A DNA stretch of 64,000 nucleotides from Lota lota (GCA_026745465.1 JACYXH010000087.1:2282359-2346358); one strand, 5' to 3'. Numbered from the stretch's first letter, positions 50,713-63,431 are shown. Numbers and translations: made by a program. Notes: generated by a model from the sequence alone, not told the origin.

Positions 50713-52455
50713 ATGGCATCCTGCATGAGGACTTTATTAAAAGGTCAGTTGAAATATTTTACAATATTTTAAATTACTGGGATGTAATCTTCTAGAAATT
50801 AAGAAGCTGAATGTGTTAATGCTATAATGTTACATGTATATACACTGCATAGAGTTAAACACAGCTCATGCTCGCTAGGATAGTATTCGGCTTATTCATT
50901 CATTAGAACTGATCTACTAACTACGTATATATTGCTTTCTATATTAGTTTATATAGCGTCTAGTTAAAAATCTAGTTTATTTAACACTCTCGGTGCTCAG
51001 CTATATTCACTTTGCAACCAGGACTGTACATTGTTTTTAGTTCATGTCAATAAATCACATCCCTCTCGATTATTATCTGAGTCTAATAGTAGTCTACCAA
51101 TAATATAAATCATTATTATAGTGCATCTGCAATGCATTATACACACTAACGATTAGTCAAAATACAACTCCATTTAAACAACTCTATTGAAGAGCAAATC
51201 ATAAGTCTAACCCAATAGCCATTTCAAGTAAAGGGGTCAGTGTACAAAGTAGGTTAGCAACTTCTAGTCAAAGTATCCATTTAGTGTAATGATATTTGAA
51301 TTTAATTTCCAAACCAAAGTGGGAAAATAGCGACATAAAGTATTCTCTAAACTCAGCTAGAATATATTAGATGTTACTTGATTTTTCCCCAAGGCGACAC
51401 GTGTGACTTGTGTGATTCTGTTTTCAGTCTTGTCAGGAGGTCATCTGTTGACCTCCAAGACCCCGAGGGTCTGTCACCTTCCCACCCGGTCCTACGCCGC
51501 CCCTGCCAGGTGGGTTTCAAACTCACAACTTAACCATTCAATCCCTGCTGGTTAGATTGGTTTCAAATTCAAAAACGATCCATTTAACTATCTGATTTCA
51601 ATATTCTCTGCTAAATAAAGTAAACATAACTCAATAGTAAATAGTAATGATAGATCGTGATGGATATTATTAAATAAATAAAAATAGCAGATGGTTTGAA
51701 TAGAAACTAGTAATGGTCAATGGCATAAATTGGTTGTTGTCAGCCTGAGTGAAACCCCTCCTGTGTTCCAGAGCCCAGAAAAAGAAGGAGGTGGAGAAGG
51801 AGGTGAAGAAGGAGAAGCGGGTCATCGACGACAGTGCGCGGCACAAGCCGTACGGTCTGACGGCGTGGGCTCCCGTGGACGACGTCTACGTGCAGAGGTT
51901 CTACCCCCGGCCCGTGCTCTCCCCCACCGCCGCGCTCCTCAAGCTCAAGCTGTACCAGGAGCTGGACGCCACGGCCCCGGACCAGCCCGTCTACATAGAC
52001 CTCAAGCTGGACATGAAGCTGGAGAAGAAGGTGACAACATGGGTCTGGTCCCTCCAGGTCCACACACTAGGATCCTAAAATAATCTAGTCCCGAGGTCCC
52101 TAGAATCGGGTTACCTGATTCCTGGGTTTGCTCCGAGCAGTCGAAAGCCATCTTTTGTCTTTTAGAAATCCCAGTGGCATTTGGATTTATTTATTTGTTC
52201 TCTTGCAGAAAACGATAGATGCCTTCGTGAGTACGGTCCAGTTGCCACACCCCTTCAGGACAGGACTCAACACGGTTGCTGTCTTCACAGAGGTAAGGTC
52301 AGAGGTTTTCCATATCGTTAGACATTGTGTTTACGTTAAACGTGGCGTTAATTGTAAAACGTTGTGTGGCCTTGTTTGTTCTCAGAACCCGGAGCAGGCT
52401 CAGGTCGCCCAGGAACACGGAGCCCAGTTTGTTGGAGGAACTGAACTGGTGGAGC

Positions 52456-52553
<98 letters not shown>

Positions 52554-55500
52554 GTGACATGTACTGACTGGGTTAATGTCCAGATCCTAGAGGACGAGGT
52601 GTCAGCTGATTTCTACATCTCGGTTCCTGAGATGCTTCCTAAAATCGTCCCGCTGAAGAACAAACTGCGCAAGAAGTTCCCCAAGAGCAAGAGAGGTGAC
52701 TCTTTGTTATGAGAGATTATGTGTTTGTGGTAATGTGTGCATTTGATTGTGTGATAATATGTGTATATTTGGTTGGGTGCGTGTGTTAAGCTTATCACAG
52801 TGTAATTCTTTTTGACACCACCGTTACTTCTTTTAAACTATATTATACTGGTATTACCGATACTCGCTGCTAGGGGGGCTTATAAGACAAAGCGGGCAAA
52901 AAATTATATAAAGGCTAAATAACCAGCAGCCTAATGAAACATAAAAAAAGTATGAAACATCGATAGCCCTGTTAAACAAAGGAAAAAATTACAATGGCTT
53001 CTGCTTCTTCACCTAAAATAGCAAAGCACCAAACATTGTCTGCTGTGCAGTTTATGCAGATGGGGCCAAAGGCATATCTTATCTAGTTGTTTTCTCACTT
53101 TCCCCAATCCCGACACAAACATCAATTATGTTTTCAAGGATTTAATAACGTCAAAGCTGAAGCTCTGCATTGCTTACTTTAATTATAAATAAACTATTTT
53201 ATTACGAAACATTGGTATGGAGGATATGTAGATAAGGACACCAGTCTGGGCTAGTGAACTGTATCATGTACCGGATACCGCCACAAGTCTAGTGTGGGCA
53301 GGTACAGTGAGTGTGATAACGTGTGTGTTTATAATTTGTGTGTGTGTCTGTGTGTTTGCAGGGTCGGTGGGTGTGAACATTCCCAAGATGATGGCCATGT
53401 TCAAGACAGGCTTCGAGTACCTGGTGGAGAAGGACTGCTACGTCAGGACACAGATTGCCACGGTAACCATCCATTCCTTCTTACAGGGTCTATCCTGCAC
53501 CCACTTAAGTCAGCATACTTAGTGTGGAATTAAAGTTTGGTGAGGTCCTAAGAACAAAATTATTAAATTGACTCGTCAAACAAATTTTTTCAGTACTTCT
53601 TGCACCTCCTTCTCGCAAGTTACAAAATTTTTTGTAACTTGCTGATATCTCTGCAGCTGACGGCAATGTGGACATTGTGTGTGATTAGTCACAAGAGCAG
53701 GGTGATCGTAATTAATTTGATCAGATTTCCCATCTCCATGGAGATCCCACAGGTATTAAATAATGGAACATTCAGCGACCAAATCAAAGCCCCATTGAGT
53801 ATAAAACAAGTTAGTCTGCAAAGGACTTCTTCAGTCACGGCCTGCCGAAATAAATCTGTTGCTGCCTGCTTAACCGGGTCAGGTCAGATGTGTTGCAGCG
53901 TCTGTAGCTCCAGACCTGATTTCTCCAGGTCATAACTTTGCAAAGAGGGGGGAGCTTCTCCACACACATTGCATGGTCTGACAATTAAACAACAAGAAGC
54001 TCCTGTTGTTCTCAGACCAAGCATTAAAAAGCTCCCGTAGTCAGACAAACCAATAGAAAGCTTCTGTTGTTTCCAGACCAACCAATAGAAAGCCCCTGTT
54101 GTTTTCAGACCAACCAATAGAAAGCTCCTGTTGTTTTCAGACCAACCAATAGAAAGCTCCTGTTCTTTTGAGACCAACCAATAGAAAGCTCCTGTTGTTT
54201 TCAGACCAACCAATAGAAAGCTTCTGTTGTTTTCAGACCAACCAATAGAAAGCCCCTGTTGTTTTCAGACCAACCAATAGAAAGCCCCTGTTGTTTTCAG
54301 ACCAACCAATAGAAAGCTCCTGTTCTTTTGAGACCAACCAATAGAAAGCTCCTGTTGTTTTCAGACCAACCAATAGAAAGCTCCTGTTGTTTTCAGACCA
54401 ACCAATACAAAGCTCCTGTTGTTTTCAGACCAACCAATAGAAAACTCCTGTTGTTTTCAGACCAACCAATAAAAAGCTCCTGTTCTCAGACCAACCAATA
54501 GGAAGCTCTTGCTGCAGCCATGCAGAACACGTTTACATGATGATGATTTGGTTATTTATCTATTTATTGAATGTGTGTGTGTGCATATATAGCTGGACAT
54601 GCCTACAGAACACATCCTGGCCAACGTGAAGTCCATCCTAACAGACGTGTGTTCCCACCGCCCTGCAGAATACGGTAAGCTTGAGGAACTCTGACACCAA
54701 GACACATTCTCTTAATATGCACTAAAGGCCTTTTCACACCAACGTGCAAGTGTAAAGTGTAAAGCACATACACCTATAGCCCGCTCCCATGTTAATCCAT
54801 CAACACTTCCACACCGGAGGCGGAGCTGAGGCATGTGTTTTTCGGCCTGGGGTCTATTTATTCTGCCTCAGCCTGATGTTTGTGTAGTAGTCTAGAGCAG
54901 TGGTTCCCAACCTTTAACTTAAGGTGTACCACAAGATTTTAATCAAGATCTGTCACGGACAACCTCATATGCAATCAATAATCAAAAACATGCAGTGGCT
55001 GAGCAAAGAGTGCCAGCCCGCCCTTTAAACACAATTATTACTGCAAGAAGGCCATGGCCAGGGTGAAACAGTGGAAAGATAAAGTCAGCAATGCTGCTTA
55101 TGCTCCCAGTGTGTTTATTTAGCAAACACAAATGAACACAAAAAACATTACAATGGAAAACATATGATGGAATGCACCAAGCAACACTATATTTTTTATA
55201 ATATCAAGCCATACTACTATATTTACTAAACAATATATTGTAAGATATTTATTTTAAATTATCCATATATTTTTTAATATCTTTGCAAATTTGACTAATT
55301 CAAGAATGTACCACCTGCAGTACCCTCGCTTACCAGCAGTGGAACACGTACCACAGGTTGAAAAACATTGGTCTAGGTCATAGGTCACTAACAGGCGGAC
55401 CGCGGTCCGGGTCCGGACCCAGAAGCCCTCCCATACGGACCCGGACCTACAGCCAAAACAGAAGGTTATGATTTAAAACCTGACGGGGCGCCCCTATTTG

Positions 55501-57902
55501 AACCGGCGCAGCTTCTGTAGTCTTTACGGTAGTAGTTTAGCGGATGAGGAAACGCACAGACCAATTGCATGCGAGTTAAGCCATCCCACGTGATACTACT
55601 CTGTGCATTCCAGGCGGTAAACATTGCGACTCTGAAGACAGATGAGAGTTCGAGGCAAGTTACACATGAAAAGACGGCACAAAGAAAGAGAAAAAGAAAG
55701 ATAGCAATACAGGTAGAGAAAACAAAGGGAGAGATACAGACGAGTGAGACGGAGAAAGGAAGAGATACAGACGAGTGACGAGAGAAAGATAAGGAACAAA
55801 TGGTGCCCTCCAAAAAAAGAAAAATGGACAGTGAAAATAGAGCATTTAATCCGGAATGGACAGACTCATTTCTGTTCATATTTCCCACTGGGAGCACTAA
55901 AAAGTGTGTCTCATATGTTCAGAAACTGTGGCACTTATTAAAAGTGCCAATGTGAAACGCCATTATGAGACAAAACATAAAGGTTTTGAACAAACATACC
56001 CATTCAAATATGAAGTGAGATCAAAGAAAAGAAGTAATCTCAGAGCCCAATATGACCAGGATCCTGAGCCACACATTCACTGCCCAACAACGTGCTCATG
56101 AGTGTTCCCTCAGAGTTGCTTGGATTTTGGGTCAACACAAAAAGCCATTTACTGATGGAGGGGTTGTCAAAGAATGCATGAGTGCAGTAGCTGAAACACT
56201 ACAAAAACAAGAGCTTTGTGATCAAATAAAGCAAATACCCCTGTCTGCATCATCTGCCACAAAGAAAAGTGAAATGTTAACTCAGGATGTGCTAACCCAG
56301 CATAAGGCACCATGTGTAGGCTTAGCTGTGGGTGAGTCCACTGACATATGTGACAATGCTTTGCTGTTAGTGTATGTCAGGTTTTTCAACATAGACCAGA
56401 AAGCGTTCTGTGAAGACCTGTTAGGCGTCACTCCCCTTCAGACCAGTACAAGAGGAGAAGACATCCACCTGGCCATTAATGAGATGTTAACAAAGAGAGG
56501 AATAGAGCCAAAACAAGTGGTTTCAATAACCACAGATGGAGCCCCTGCTATGATAGGGAGAGAGAAAGGAGCTGTAGCAAGACTGAAAGAGGACAATCCT
56601 GAGCTCATAGCTTACCATTGCATCATTCATCAATCTGTCCTCTGCGCCTCCCTGTCAGATTAGCATGCTGAGGTGATGAATACAATGATGAAAATGATCA
56701 ATTTTCTCAGGGCATCCTCTTCCTACCAGCATCGCATGCTTAGGGAATTCCTCAGAGAAGTTGATGCCAATGCTGATGATCTTTTGCTGCACAACAATGT
56801 GAGATGGCTCAGTAAAGGCAGGGTGTTGGAGCGCTTTTGGTCCATCGGGGGGAAATAGCAGCTTTCTTGACCGAGCTTAGAAGTCAGAAGGCAACACAGT
56901 TCTCTTTTTAGAAAATGAGAAACCCAGATTTAAAATCCTGGCAGGACGAGCTAGAGTTCAATTCTCTCACTGAGCAAAAAAGTGGGTGAGTGGGATATAA
57001 GAGGGGAAGAAAGTGATACAACTGTTTTTCTCAATTGTTAAGATGTGTTGAGATTTATTATCTGTAAAATTGGTTGAGACTGTTGAGTCAAGATGTGAAA
57101 CAGAAAAGGGAAATTAAAGCTTTTGCTCCCTTTATATATTTTTTCTGAAGGTAAGCACTTTATTTTAACATGCAAAATTTTAACTTTTTATTTATTTTCT
57201 CTTATTTTAAAATTGTATTTTATATCTGCAGTCATACATATACTATATGTTCAGTTCTATGTTACGTGACAATAAATATTGTCAAAACGTTTTTGAATCG
57301 TACTGAATTCATTTGATTTGACAGTCAGGTATTGATTACATGCAGATGTTGATACAAATACTAAGCTACTTAAATATATATCACACTAAATAGACATTAT
57401 GATCTTCTGGACCTTTGCTTCAAGAATTTTTCTCTAACTGGACCTCTTTAAATTTTAGTTGAGTACCCCTGGTCTAGGTGATTAGTCCGCTTGGGTTTAA
57501 AACGCTTCTGGTGTGCAGACACGCGCAAAAAATGTCTAATTTAGGTCATTAGACAGATCCAGATGCACAGAGGGATGGAAATATAACCATAAACATTCAT
57601 CATAATAATGTAGTTTTCTTGCTCTCCACCCCGCTCCTCTCTCTACACCCACCTCCCATCTCTGTTCGCTCCCCCTCCTTTCTCCTCCTGTCTGTTCTCT
57701 CCCTCTCTCTTCTCCACCCCTTCCTTCCTTCCTTACTCTTCCTCTCTCTACCCCCTCCTCCTCTCTCGTTCTCATCCTCTTTCTGTTCTCTGCTCCTCCA
57801 GGTCAGTTCATTGAGAGGTCTATCCTAGCGAGTCATACCAGTGAAGCTCTGCGCTTCAACAGCCAGGACATCCTCCCACCTCCTCCAGGAGATCAGAGCT
57901 GA
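50713..57902 (+). CDS. mrpl1: Mitochondrial ribosomal protein L1 (uL1m)
   Basis: Large-subunit mitoribosome protein of the L1 stalk, made in the cytosol and imported. Nine exons: 50713-50743, 51428-51509, 51772-52030, 52209-52292, 52386-52457, 52584-52695, 53362-53462, 54593-54674 and 57802-57902, total 307 residues (human about 325). The N-terminus MASCMRTLLK to RSYAAPAR is a basic, hydroxyl-rich mitochondrial targeting sequence. Next come a Lys/Glu stretch, HKPYGLTAWAPVDDVYVQRF, and the uL1 core (VQLPHPFRTGLNTVAVFTE, QEHGAQFVGGTELVEQ, SVPEMLPKIVPLKNKL, ANVKSIL), ending PPPPGDQS. All phases match. Intron 8 (3.1 kb) holds a 32-bp-type flank, two adjoining hAT elements and simple sequence; intron 7 holds a large minisatellite. 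A (GT)n array starts at the intron 5 donor. The poly(A) signal is at 57958-57963. Divergent from cnot6l, as in human 4q21.1. Confidence 0.95.
52458..52556 (+). repeat. (GT)n/(GTGTAT)n array starting at an mrpl1 donor
   Basis: After GTGGAGCAG the intron starts directly with about 35 GT repeats, then (TATGTG)n. The first GT is the splice donor. Confidence 0.95.
53975..54510 (+). repeat. 32-bp minisatellite with CCAAT and acceptor-like motifs
   Basis: About 16 copies of ACCAACCAATAGAAAGCTCC plus TGTTGTTTTCAG in mrpl1 intron 7. Each unit carries CCAAT and a pyrimidine-rich stretch ending in CAG. Confidence 0.95.
54898..55370. mobile_element. hAT-type MITE
   Basis: Begins CAGTGGTTCCCAACCTTTAA and ends with the complement of CAATGTTTTTCAACCTGTGG. 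It is flanked by GTCTAGAG (54890-54897) and GTCTAGGT (55371-55378), a 6/8 match to an 8-bp target duplication. No coding region. Confidence 0.8.
55379..57471 (+). mobile_element. hAT transposon, degraded, with intact 8-bp target duplication
   Basis: Perfect GTCTAGGT flanks at 55371-55378 and 57472-57479. Ends CATAGGTCAC and complement of CAGGGGTACT, weakly matching inverted termini. It encloses a broken transposase-like gene and sits directly on the right target duplication of the preceding hAT MITE. Confidence 0.85.
55801..56860 (+). pseudogene. Broken hAT transposase of the GTF2IRD2/ZBED-like type
   Basis: Starts MVPSKKRKMDSENRAFNPEW. A BED-like zinc motif is split by a frameshift at about 55905 (CLICSETVALIKSANVKRHY, then HYETKH). 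A second frameshift lies near 56050, and then comes a long open part (HECSLRVAWILGQHKKPF; VVSITTDGAPAMIGREKGAV with the catalytic-type TTDGAPAM region; YHCIIHQ). A stop at 56661 and another at 56856 end the reading. The C-terminal dimerisation region is lost. Not a functional gene. Confidence 0.8.
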
Positions 57903-57957
57903 GACCTCCTCCAGCTGCTCCTCGTCTCATGTGTAAATAATGTTAATTACTTTGTTC

Positions 57958-57963
57958 AATAAA
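57958..57963 (+). other. Poly(A) signal of mrpl1
   Basis: AATAAA 56 bp after the stop codon. Confidence 0.75.
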
Positions 57964-58016
57964 GTTTTGTTCTAAGCATGCCAGTTTGTTCAATTGTTAT
58001 TTTTCACAGCTGGTTT

Positions 58017-58165
58017 TTCTCAAATCGTTTTAGTTTTTGTTTTAAACGTGGTCAAATGTTTTGTATGATCTTCAACATAGTAATCTATGCCATAATCTAT
58101 GCCACTGTCATTGTTACTAAAATAAGTTGATAATTTAGAGAAAAGTGTTGTATATTATTTCCAGT
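58017..58165 (+). repeat. Fragment of the MITE family, copy 3
   Basis: Matches the left part of the family (TTTGTTTTAAACGTGGT, TTCAACATAGTAATCTATGCC in part, GTTACTAAAATAAGT). It resembles copy 2 more than copy 1. Confidence 0.65.
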
Positions 58166-58199
58166 TCTACCAACTTATGGAAGCGTGGACGTTTTTATG

Positions 58200-58345
58200 G
58201 ACTTGGTCCTTAGTGTCCTGGCTCCACAATGGTGGAATGAGCTCCCCACATCAGGGCAGCTGAAACCTTACACATCTTCTGTCGCAGACTGAATACTCAT
58301 CCGTTCAGACTGCATCTCGGCCCTTGTTTCTATAATTTAGCACTT
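58200..58345 (+). repeat. LINE 3' coding remnant (L2-like)
   Basis: One frame reads LSVLAPQWWNELP followed by QLKP, a stop, and degenerate sequence. This is the conserved C-terminal (V/L)xAPxLWNSLP motif of L2-clade reverse transcriptase proteins. Only about 45 codons remain. Confidence 0.6.
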
Positions 58346-58385
58346 GAAGCAGTTTGCTTATTTGATGCATTTTATGTACTCTCAT

Positions 58386-59387
58386 CAGGGGTGCACACTC
58401 GTCAACTTAGGGCGAATTTTGCAGTTTCTACCTCAAATAGGGCATCCACGTGAATTGTGTACATCTGCAAAAAATACAATGGGGGGTGGGGGGGGGGGGG
58501 AGGGACATCTCATCAATGTCATCAACGAGTACTGTAATGCAATAAGAGGCAGAGTAGGGCGGGTCATGACTTCGCCATCGGTCTGCTCTGTCGGCTGAAC
58601 TCCACTGCTGCTGGTAGACCGTCTCGTGCCGCTCGTTTGCTCGTGCAAACTGCTAGCTACACTTCCATGCAGCGTGGAGAACATACTCACTGTAAGTGAT
58701 CTGTTTTTTAGAAGTAATTATGCGGGTGATAAGGTTAGCTTGTCAACTTAAGTGTCTTGTAGCTAGGAAGCTAGCTAAGTTAGCTATGGCACTTCTCCAT
58801 TGACCTACACGGCACAGTACAGGACGTCAAGAGTTTGTATCTGACCTGTGCCGTGTAGGGCTGATTAGTGTAACCGCTAATTGTGATGAACAAGGTAAAA
58901 CAAGTCTGTGTTCATCTTTCTAAACTTCACACAGTATTTTGATGTCAGGAATATTAATCATTTAATTGACATTTTAAATTGTTATCAGTGAGATATTATG
59001 GAGTTCATATAGTTAACTTAATTTACAGTTGTAAACATTGCTCTTGCTGCTAAATAAATTAATATTTTTAAAATATAGCAAAACAGGAAGACTGCAGTGG
59101 AGTGGGGATATTGTATGTCACTTATCTTTGACTAAGTTGTCATTTCACATAATAAATACATCTTTAAAATTCTAATAGATGCAACCGAGTTTTACTTATT
59201 GTTAAGCACTGCTTCATATAGGTCTGAATATCACTGACAGGCTTTTATGTGTCACTTAAACAGAGCTTATTTAGAAAAATGTAGCATGAATCAGGAATCA
59301 GGCCCAGGCTGCACACTGCTCATTTTCTTTGTTTTCTGGTCAAATAAAATTGGCACCTTTTTGGGCCATCACCAGTTTGCACCCCTG
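58386..59387. mobile_element. Non-autonomous hAT-like element
   Basis: Starts CAGGGGTGCACACTCGTCAA and ends with the complement of CAGGGGTGCAAACTGGTGAT. CTCAT directly abuts both ends (58381-58385 and 59388-59392); an 8-bp duplication cannot be shown. The interior (AT-rich, with a G-run at about 58480-58500) has no coding domain. Confidence 0.75.
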
Positions 59388-59392
59388 CTCAT

Positions 59393-59935
59393 GACTCTTA
59401 CACTTTTTCAGTTGTATCACCATGGTTGAATGCATTTCTGTGACTGATTGCCTTCTGCATTATATTATTAAATGCAAGCAAAAATCACACTGGTCATGGA
59501 TTGCCCATTATTTAACTGAAGTACTACATTTACCATGATAATTGCCGAAATGTATTTATTTCTGAGATAATATCAGGTATTTTATTGATACATGTACCAC
59601 CAAACTACAAATGTCCCTGCTTTTCATTTAAGAGATCTGGTAACCTTTAAATATAGTTATCTCCCTCCCTCTTTCCTATTCAAAGGTGTTATGAAAGTTA
59701 GCATTTGTATCGCCACTGTGGCCATAACAATCTAGTCAATCGGATTTCTTTATTGTGTGGATTCCTTTAGCTGCCTTGCATTCTTGCAGACATGCAAATC
59801 CATAACTCTTCATGATGGTCACTCCCCTCACCATTGTTTTGTTTATATCAGACATAAATCCTAATGATGTTACTAAACAGAATTACTAGGTGACTGGTAG
59901 AAATAAGTCCATCCCCTGGGGGGATCCGGTAAGAA
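59393..59935. other. Intergenic DNA
   Basis: AT-rich; I see no gene, RNA or clear repeat. Confidence 0.5.
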
Positions 59936-61900
59936 GCATATGAGGCAGAGCAGGTTTAGTGAATTATTGTTTATTGTAAAACGCTGATGAATCATGCGAA
60001 GCAGACAGACATAGACGCACTCCGAATGGTACTTGCCTTGTCAGCAAAAGTGATTACTGGAATGAGTGTTTGGGGAGGATGTATGGATGAGGCATGGTGG
60101 GTGATTGATAACACCTTTGTGCATGGTGATTCTTGTGAGAGGCCTGCAAATCCAGCAGAGAACTGGCAGTTACGGGCCCTCAGGTGATAGGGGGGCCCCT
60201 GAGGCCCTGACACTGGATCCACAGAGAAGCCAGCAAGCGCCTCCAGGTGAAAGTACACTCCTTGCAGTGTCCACGTGGATTTGCCACCGCCGCCACGTCT
60301 TCCAGGGTGAGAGGATAATGCCACCTCAAGCATCACAAGGCTCGCATAGACATTGCAGAGAGGACCTGCAAAGGACTTGGCCCAAGCTCACTGCCTTCCA
60401 CCTCCCCCTCAATCTAAAAACTGTACCCACCACACCCTTCCTACATTGTTGGAGAGAGCCATAGCCAGGGCTGGGTCTAACTCCACTCTTCTGCAGAGCA
60501 GTTCATCACCCCCAGTCTTTCCTCATTCACTTGCGCCTTTCATGGAACTGTCAACCCAGCTGGCTTCAAACACCTCACCTCCTTCAAGTACCTCCACACA
60601 TGGGCAGAGGAGCTTTTATGGACCTATACACTACCAGCTTTTTCTACCTCTGCCCTTAGGATAGACCTTCTGGTCTGAATACTACTTTCCCTTGAGAACA
60701 ATTGTCCAGAACATTGCCCACCTAACTGGTCCATCAGTTAGGAGAGCATCAGATCCAGGTGGCAACCCTAGCACTCCAGGGTTCTGACAGCCTCCTGGCC
60801 CACAGATTGCTCAATGCACAATGGCTCTTCACAGCTTGATGACTTCTATTATACTGTGGAGAAACTCGGGCAGCTGTTTGACCTCCCTTACCTGCAACAA
60901 GGGGCTTGTCATACTCTCCAGACCAGAAAAAAGGGACTGGGACTGGCACTGGCACCAGCCAAAGTGTGTATCATACTGCACTATGCAACACCCCTACTAA
61001 GGGTTAAGGCTGGCCCTCTACTGAAAGGCACAAAGTAGGCAGTGATGCCAAACCTCAGGGGCATTGAGAAAAGGTTGGCTTAGGACCCGGAAAAGGGTAA
61101 GGTCAACAACACAGTAGTACAGAATCTCATTGACGACAGATTTGTCATTCAACCAAGAGGCCCTGAAACATATGAATCCTGGTTCATTCCTCCCCATATG
61201 GTTCATCATCGCGGCAAGGACCGTGGTCTTCATCTGTTCCTTTGGATACCAAGACCTCTGTCTATATCAGCAGCTCCTCCCTGGACATACCCTTTGACCC
61301 TCACTGCTCGGAGTGTTCCTGCGGTTCCGTCAACATACCATTGCCATCAGCGGGGACATTTGTGCTATGTTGCACCAGGTATGGCTGGCTCCAGAGGACC
61401 AACTCTTACTTTTTTTTCATCTGGAGGAACATGAGGAGGGAGGACCCGCCCAATATCTATCAGTGGCTAGTTGTTATCTTTGGCACCACCTGCAGCCTTT
61501 GCAGCACATACAAGACCACCAGGGAAGTAACGAGGAGGTCCTGCAGTCCCTGGAGAAAGGCTTCTATGTGACAACCGCCTTCAGAGCCTCTCTTCCTCCC
61601 AGTCGGCAAAGCATCTGATTGACAACATACAGCAACTGTTTCCTCCGGGGGCTTTGTGACATGACAGTGGGCCAGCAACCAGTTATCCATTGTCACTCAC
61701 TTGCCATCAGCTGCCAGGTCAGAGTTGTGAGCTTTGGCGCACTCACAACCATGCAGACCTTTCAAGACCCAGCTTTGGCGAGAGAGCTGCACCCAAACAG
61801 CAGATTTCCATGCCATGCTTGGAGCTCTGAGCTGCCCTTGCTGGCACATGACTGACCTCACTCCTGAAGACCTTAAACATAAGACAGACGATCTTATGGA
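59936..61900 (+). mobile_element. BEL/Pao LTR-retrotransposon remnant
   Basis: The right half shows BEL/Pao reverse-transcriptase order in shifted frames. The left half (about 59990-61075) has short open pieces without a recognisable domain. LTRs were not identified, and many frameshifts and stops are present. Confidence 0.6.
61080..61860 (+). pseudogene. Degenerate reverse transcriptase (BEL/Pao type)
   Basis: Pieces resembling WFIPHH, a VxLRFR block followed by the DI..MxHQV segment, and the region before the catalytic box are readable across at least two frames. The catalytic F-Y-V-D-D box reads F-Y-V-T-T at about 61564-61578, so both metal-binding Asp residues are lost. Inactive copy. 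Confidence 0.65.
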
Positions 61901-62214
61901 CTGACTCCTCCACAGTCCTTACTTGTCTACAGTCTGAATCCTGTCGCTACAAGTTCTTTGTTGGAACCCTAGTTACTTATATCAGAATGCAGAGTTGCAG
62001 GCCTGGCTGAACTGGCTGAACCGGCTGAACCTTCGGGCTCAAATCTCTGGTGCCAGAGGCCCTATTTCCTCCAGGGCCCTCCGGATCAATGGCTTTCCCT
62101 CTCCACCTCTGATCTCCAAGAAGACCCAGATGAGCTGAAGAAGTCTGCTTTCTGTGGTCTTAGGCCCACAAACACCTCTACACCTGGGGACACTTAAAAC
62201 TGTTATGGTACGGA

Positions 62215-62695
62215 ACTAGAAACCCAAATGCAGAACACAGGGACGCGGAAATGGTACGGGGTTTAAAGGGATTTATTCAAAGAGTTCAGGCAAGGGCTAG
62301 GCAAGGTCGTAGTCGGGCAGGCAGAGGTTCGGCGGCGGACAGGCAAGCAGACAGTCAGAGTGGGCGGCAGGCGGTAGTCAGTCAGGCGGGGGTTCGGCGG
62401 CAGGTAGGTAGTCAGGCAGGCGAGGTGGGTAGACAGGCGAGGATCCGGGGAAGAGCCGGGCACAAGGAGAGGCAGGGTTAGGAGCAAGCGAGGAGAAGGG
62501 AAGACAGGAATAGATAACGCTGGAACGAAGGTACTAACACGGAGAGAGTATGCAACGAACTGACGCCGGCTGCTCAGGGAACGAGGGAGAAGTAGGGTGC
62601 GCTGATTGTGGATTGCTGACAGGTGTGTAAACAAATGCACGTGGAGGAGTGGCAGCCGGCGCCACTAAGTAGTGGCAGAGGGTGGCGTGACAAAA
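62215..62695. repeat. CAGGCAGG-rich interspersed repeat, unclassified
   Basis: GC-rich block with degenerate GGCAGGCGG-like words (62280-62480), followed by TGATTGTGGATTGCTGACAG and ending near GGCGTGACAAAAAC. It resembles a repeat type frequent in fish genomes, but its class is not determined. The Arg/Gln-rich open frame here is not a gene. Confidence 0.45.
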
Positions 62696-63084
62696 ACATG
62701 GAGAACATCAGTCAGTACTTTATTAATCCTGCCGAAAATTGTTACTGTAGACAATGTTTAATACATAAATAATAATGAATAGAGAATATAAATACAATAA
62801 GTACAAAACATATACACACAAATACAGCAAGGCAATAGCATAAACAGATGAACAGAACAGCACATAGGCTGTGTTCTGTCTCTGGCTGCAGACAGACCTG
62901 CTTGTGGTCTCTGACACGCGGTGGTCAGTGTATGAGAGCCAGCATTCTGTCTGGTCTCCCGTCCCCTCATCCGGCGGATAGGCCCCATCACTGATGTAAT
63001 GCCCTGTGAGGGGACGCTGGCTGCTCAGTCAACAGAGGCCTCACATGCTGGAGAGAATGCACTATTCAACCAACAGTGTGTGTA

Positions 63085-63189
<105 letters not shown>

Positions 63190-63431
63190 CAAGTCTCCCG
63201 TGCATGGCCCATACACTACAATTAGTAGTAAACGAGAGGCTGTTGGCCCAGCGCACCATAGGGGACCTCGCGGCCACTGGAAGAAGGATCGTCTGCCACT
63301 TCAAGCATTCACCTCTGGCATATTCGCGACTACAGGATATACAGATTCAACTGGGGCAGCCTCTTAAAAGACTGCAAGACATGCCAACAAGGTGGAATAG
63401 CACGTTCTATATGGTGAGGACTAAGTTCTGA
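63190..63431 (+). pseudogene. hAT (Ac/ZBED-like) transposase fragment
   Basis: One frame reads PCMAHTLQLVVNERLLAQRT, then IVCHFKHSPLAYSRLQDIQ and PTRWNSTFYMV before a stop. This is the conserved CxxHxxxL and RWNSTYYM region of hAT transposases. The catalytic DDE parts upstream are replaced by the (GT)n array and the dimerisation domain is missing. Confidence 0.75.

Noticed and set aside
53975-54510. Regular 32-bp repeats resembling a CRISPR array
   Set aside because: Head-to-tail repeats without spacers in an mrpl1 intron.
55569-55799. Upstream open frames at the left end of the hAT element
   Set aside because: Lys/Arg/Glu-rich low-complexity frames before the transposase start; no domain.
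62251-62640. Arg/Gln-rich and Pro/Leu-rich open frames on both strands
   Set aside because: CAGGCAGG-type repeat, no domain.
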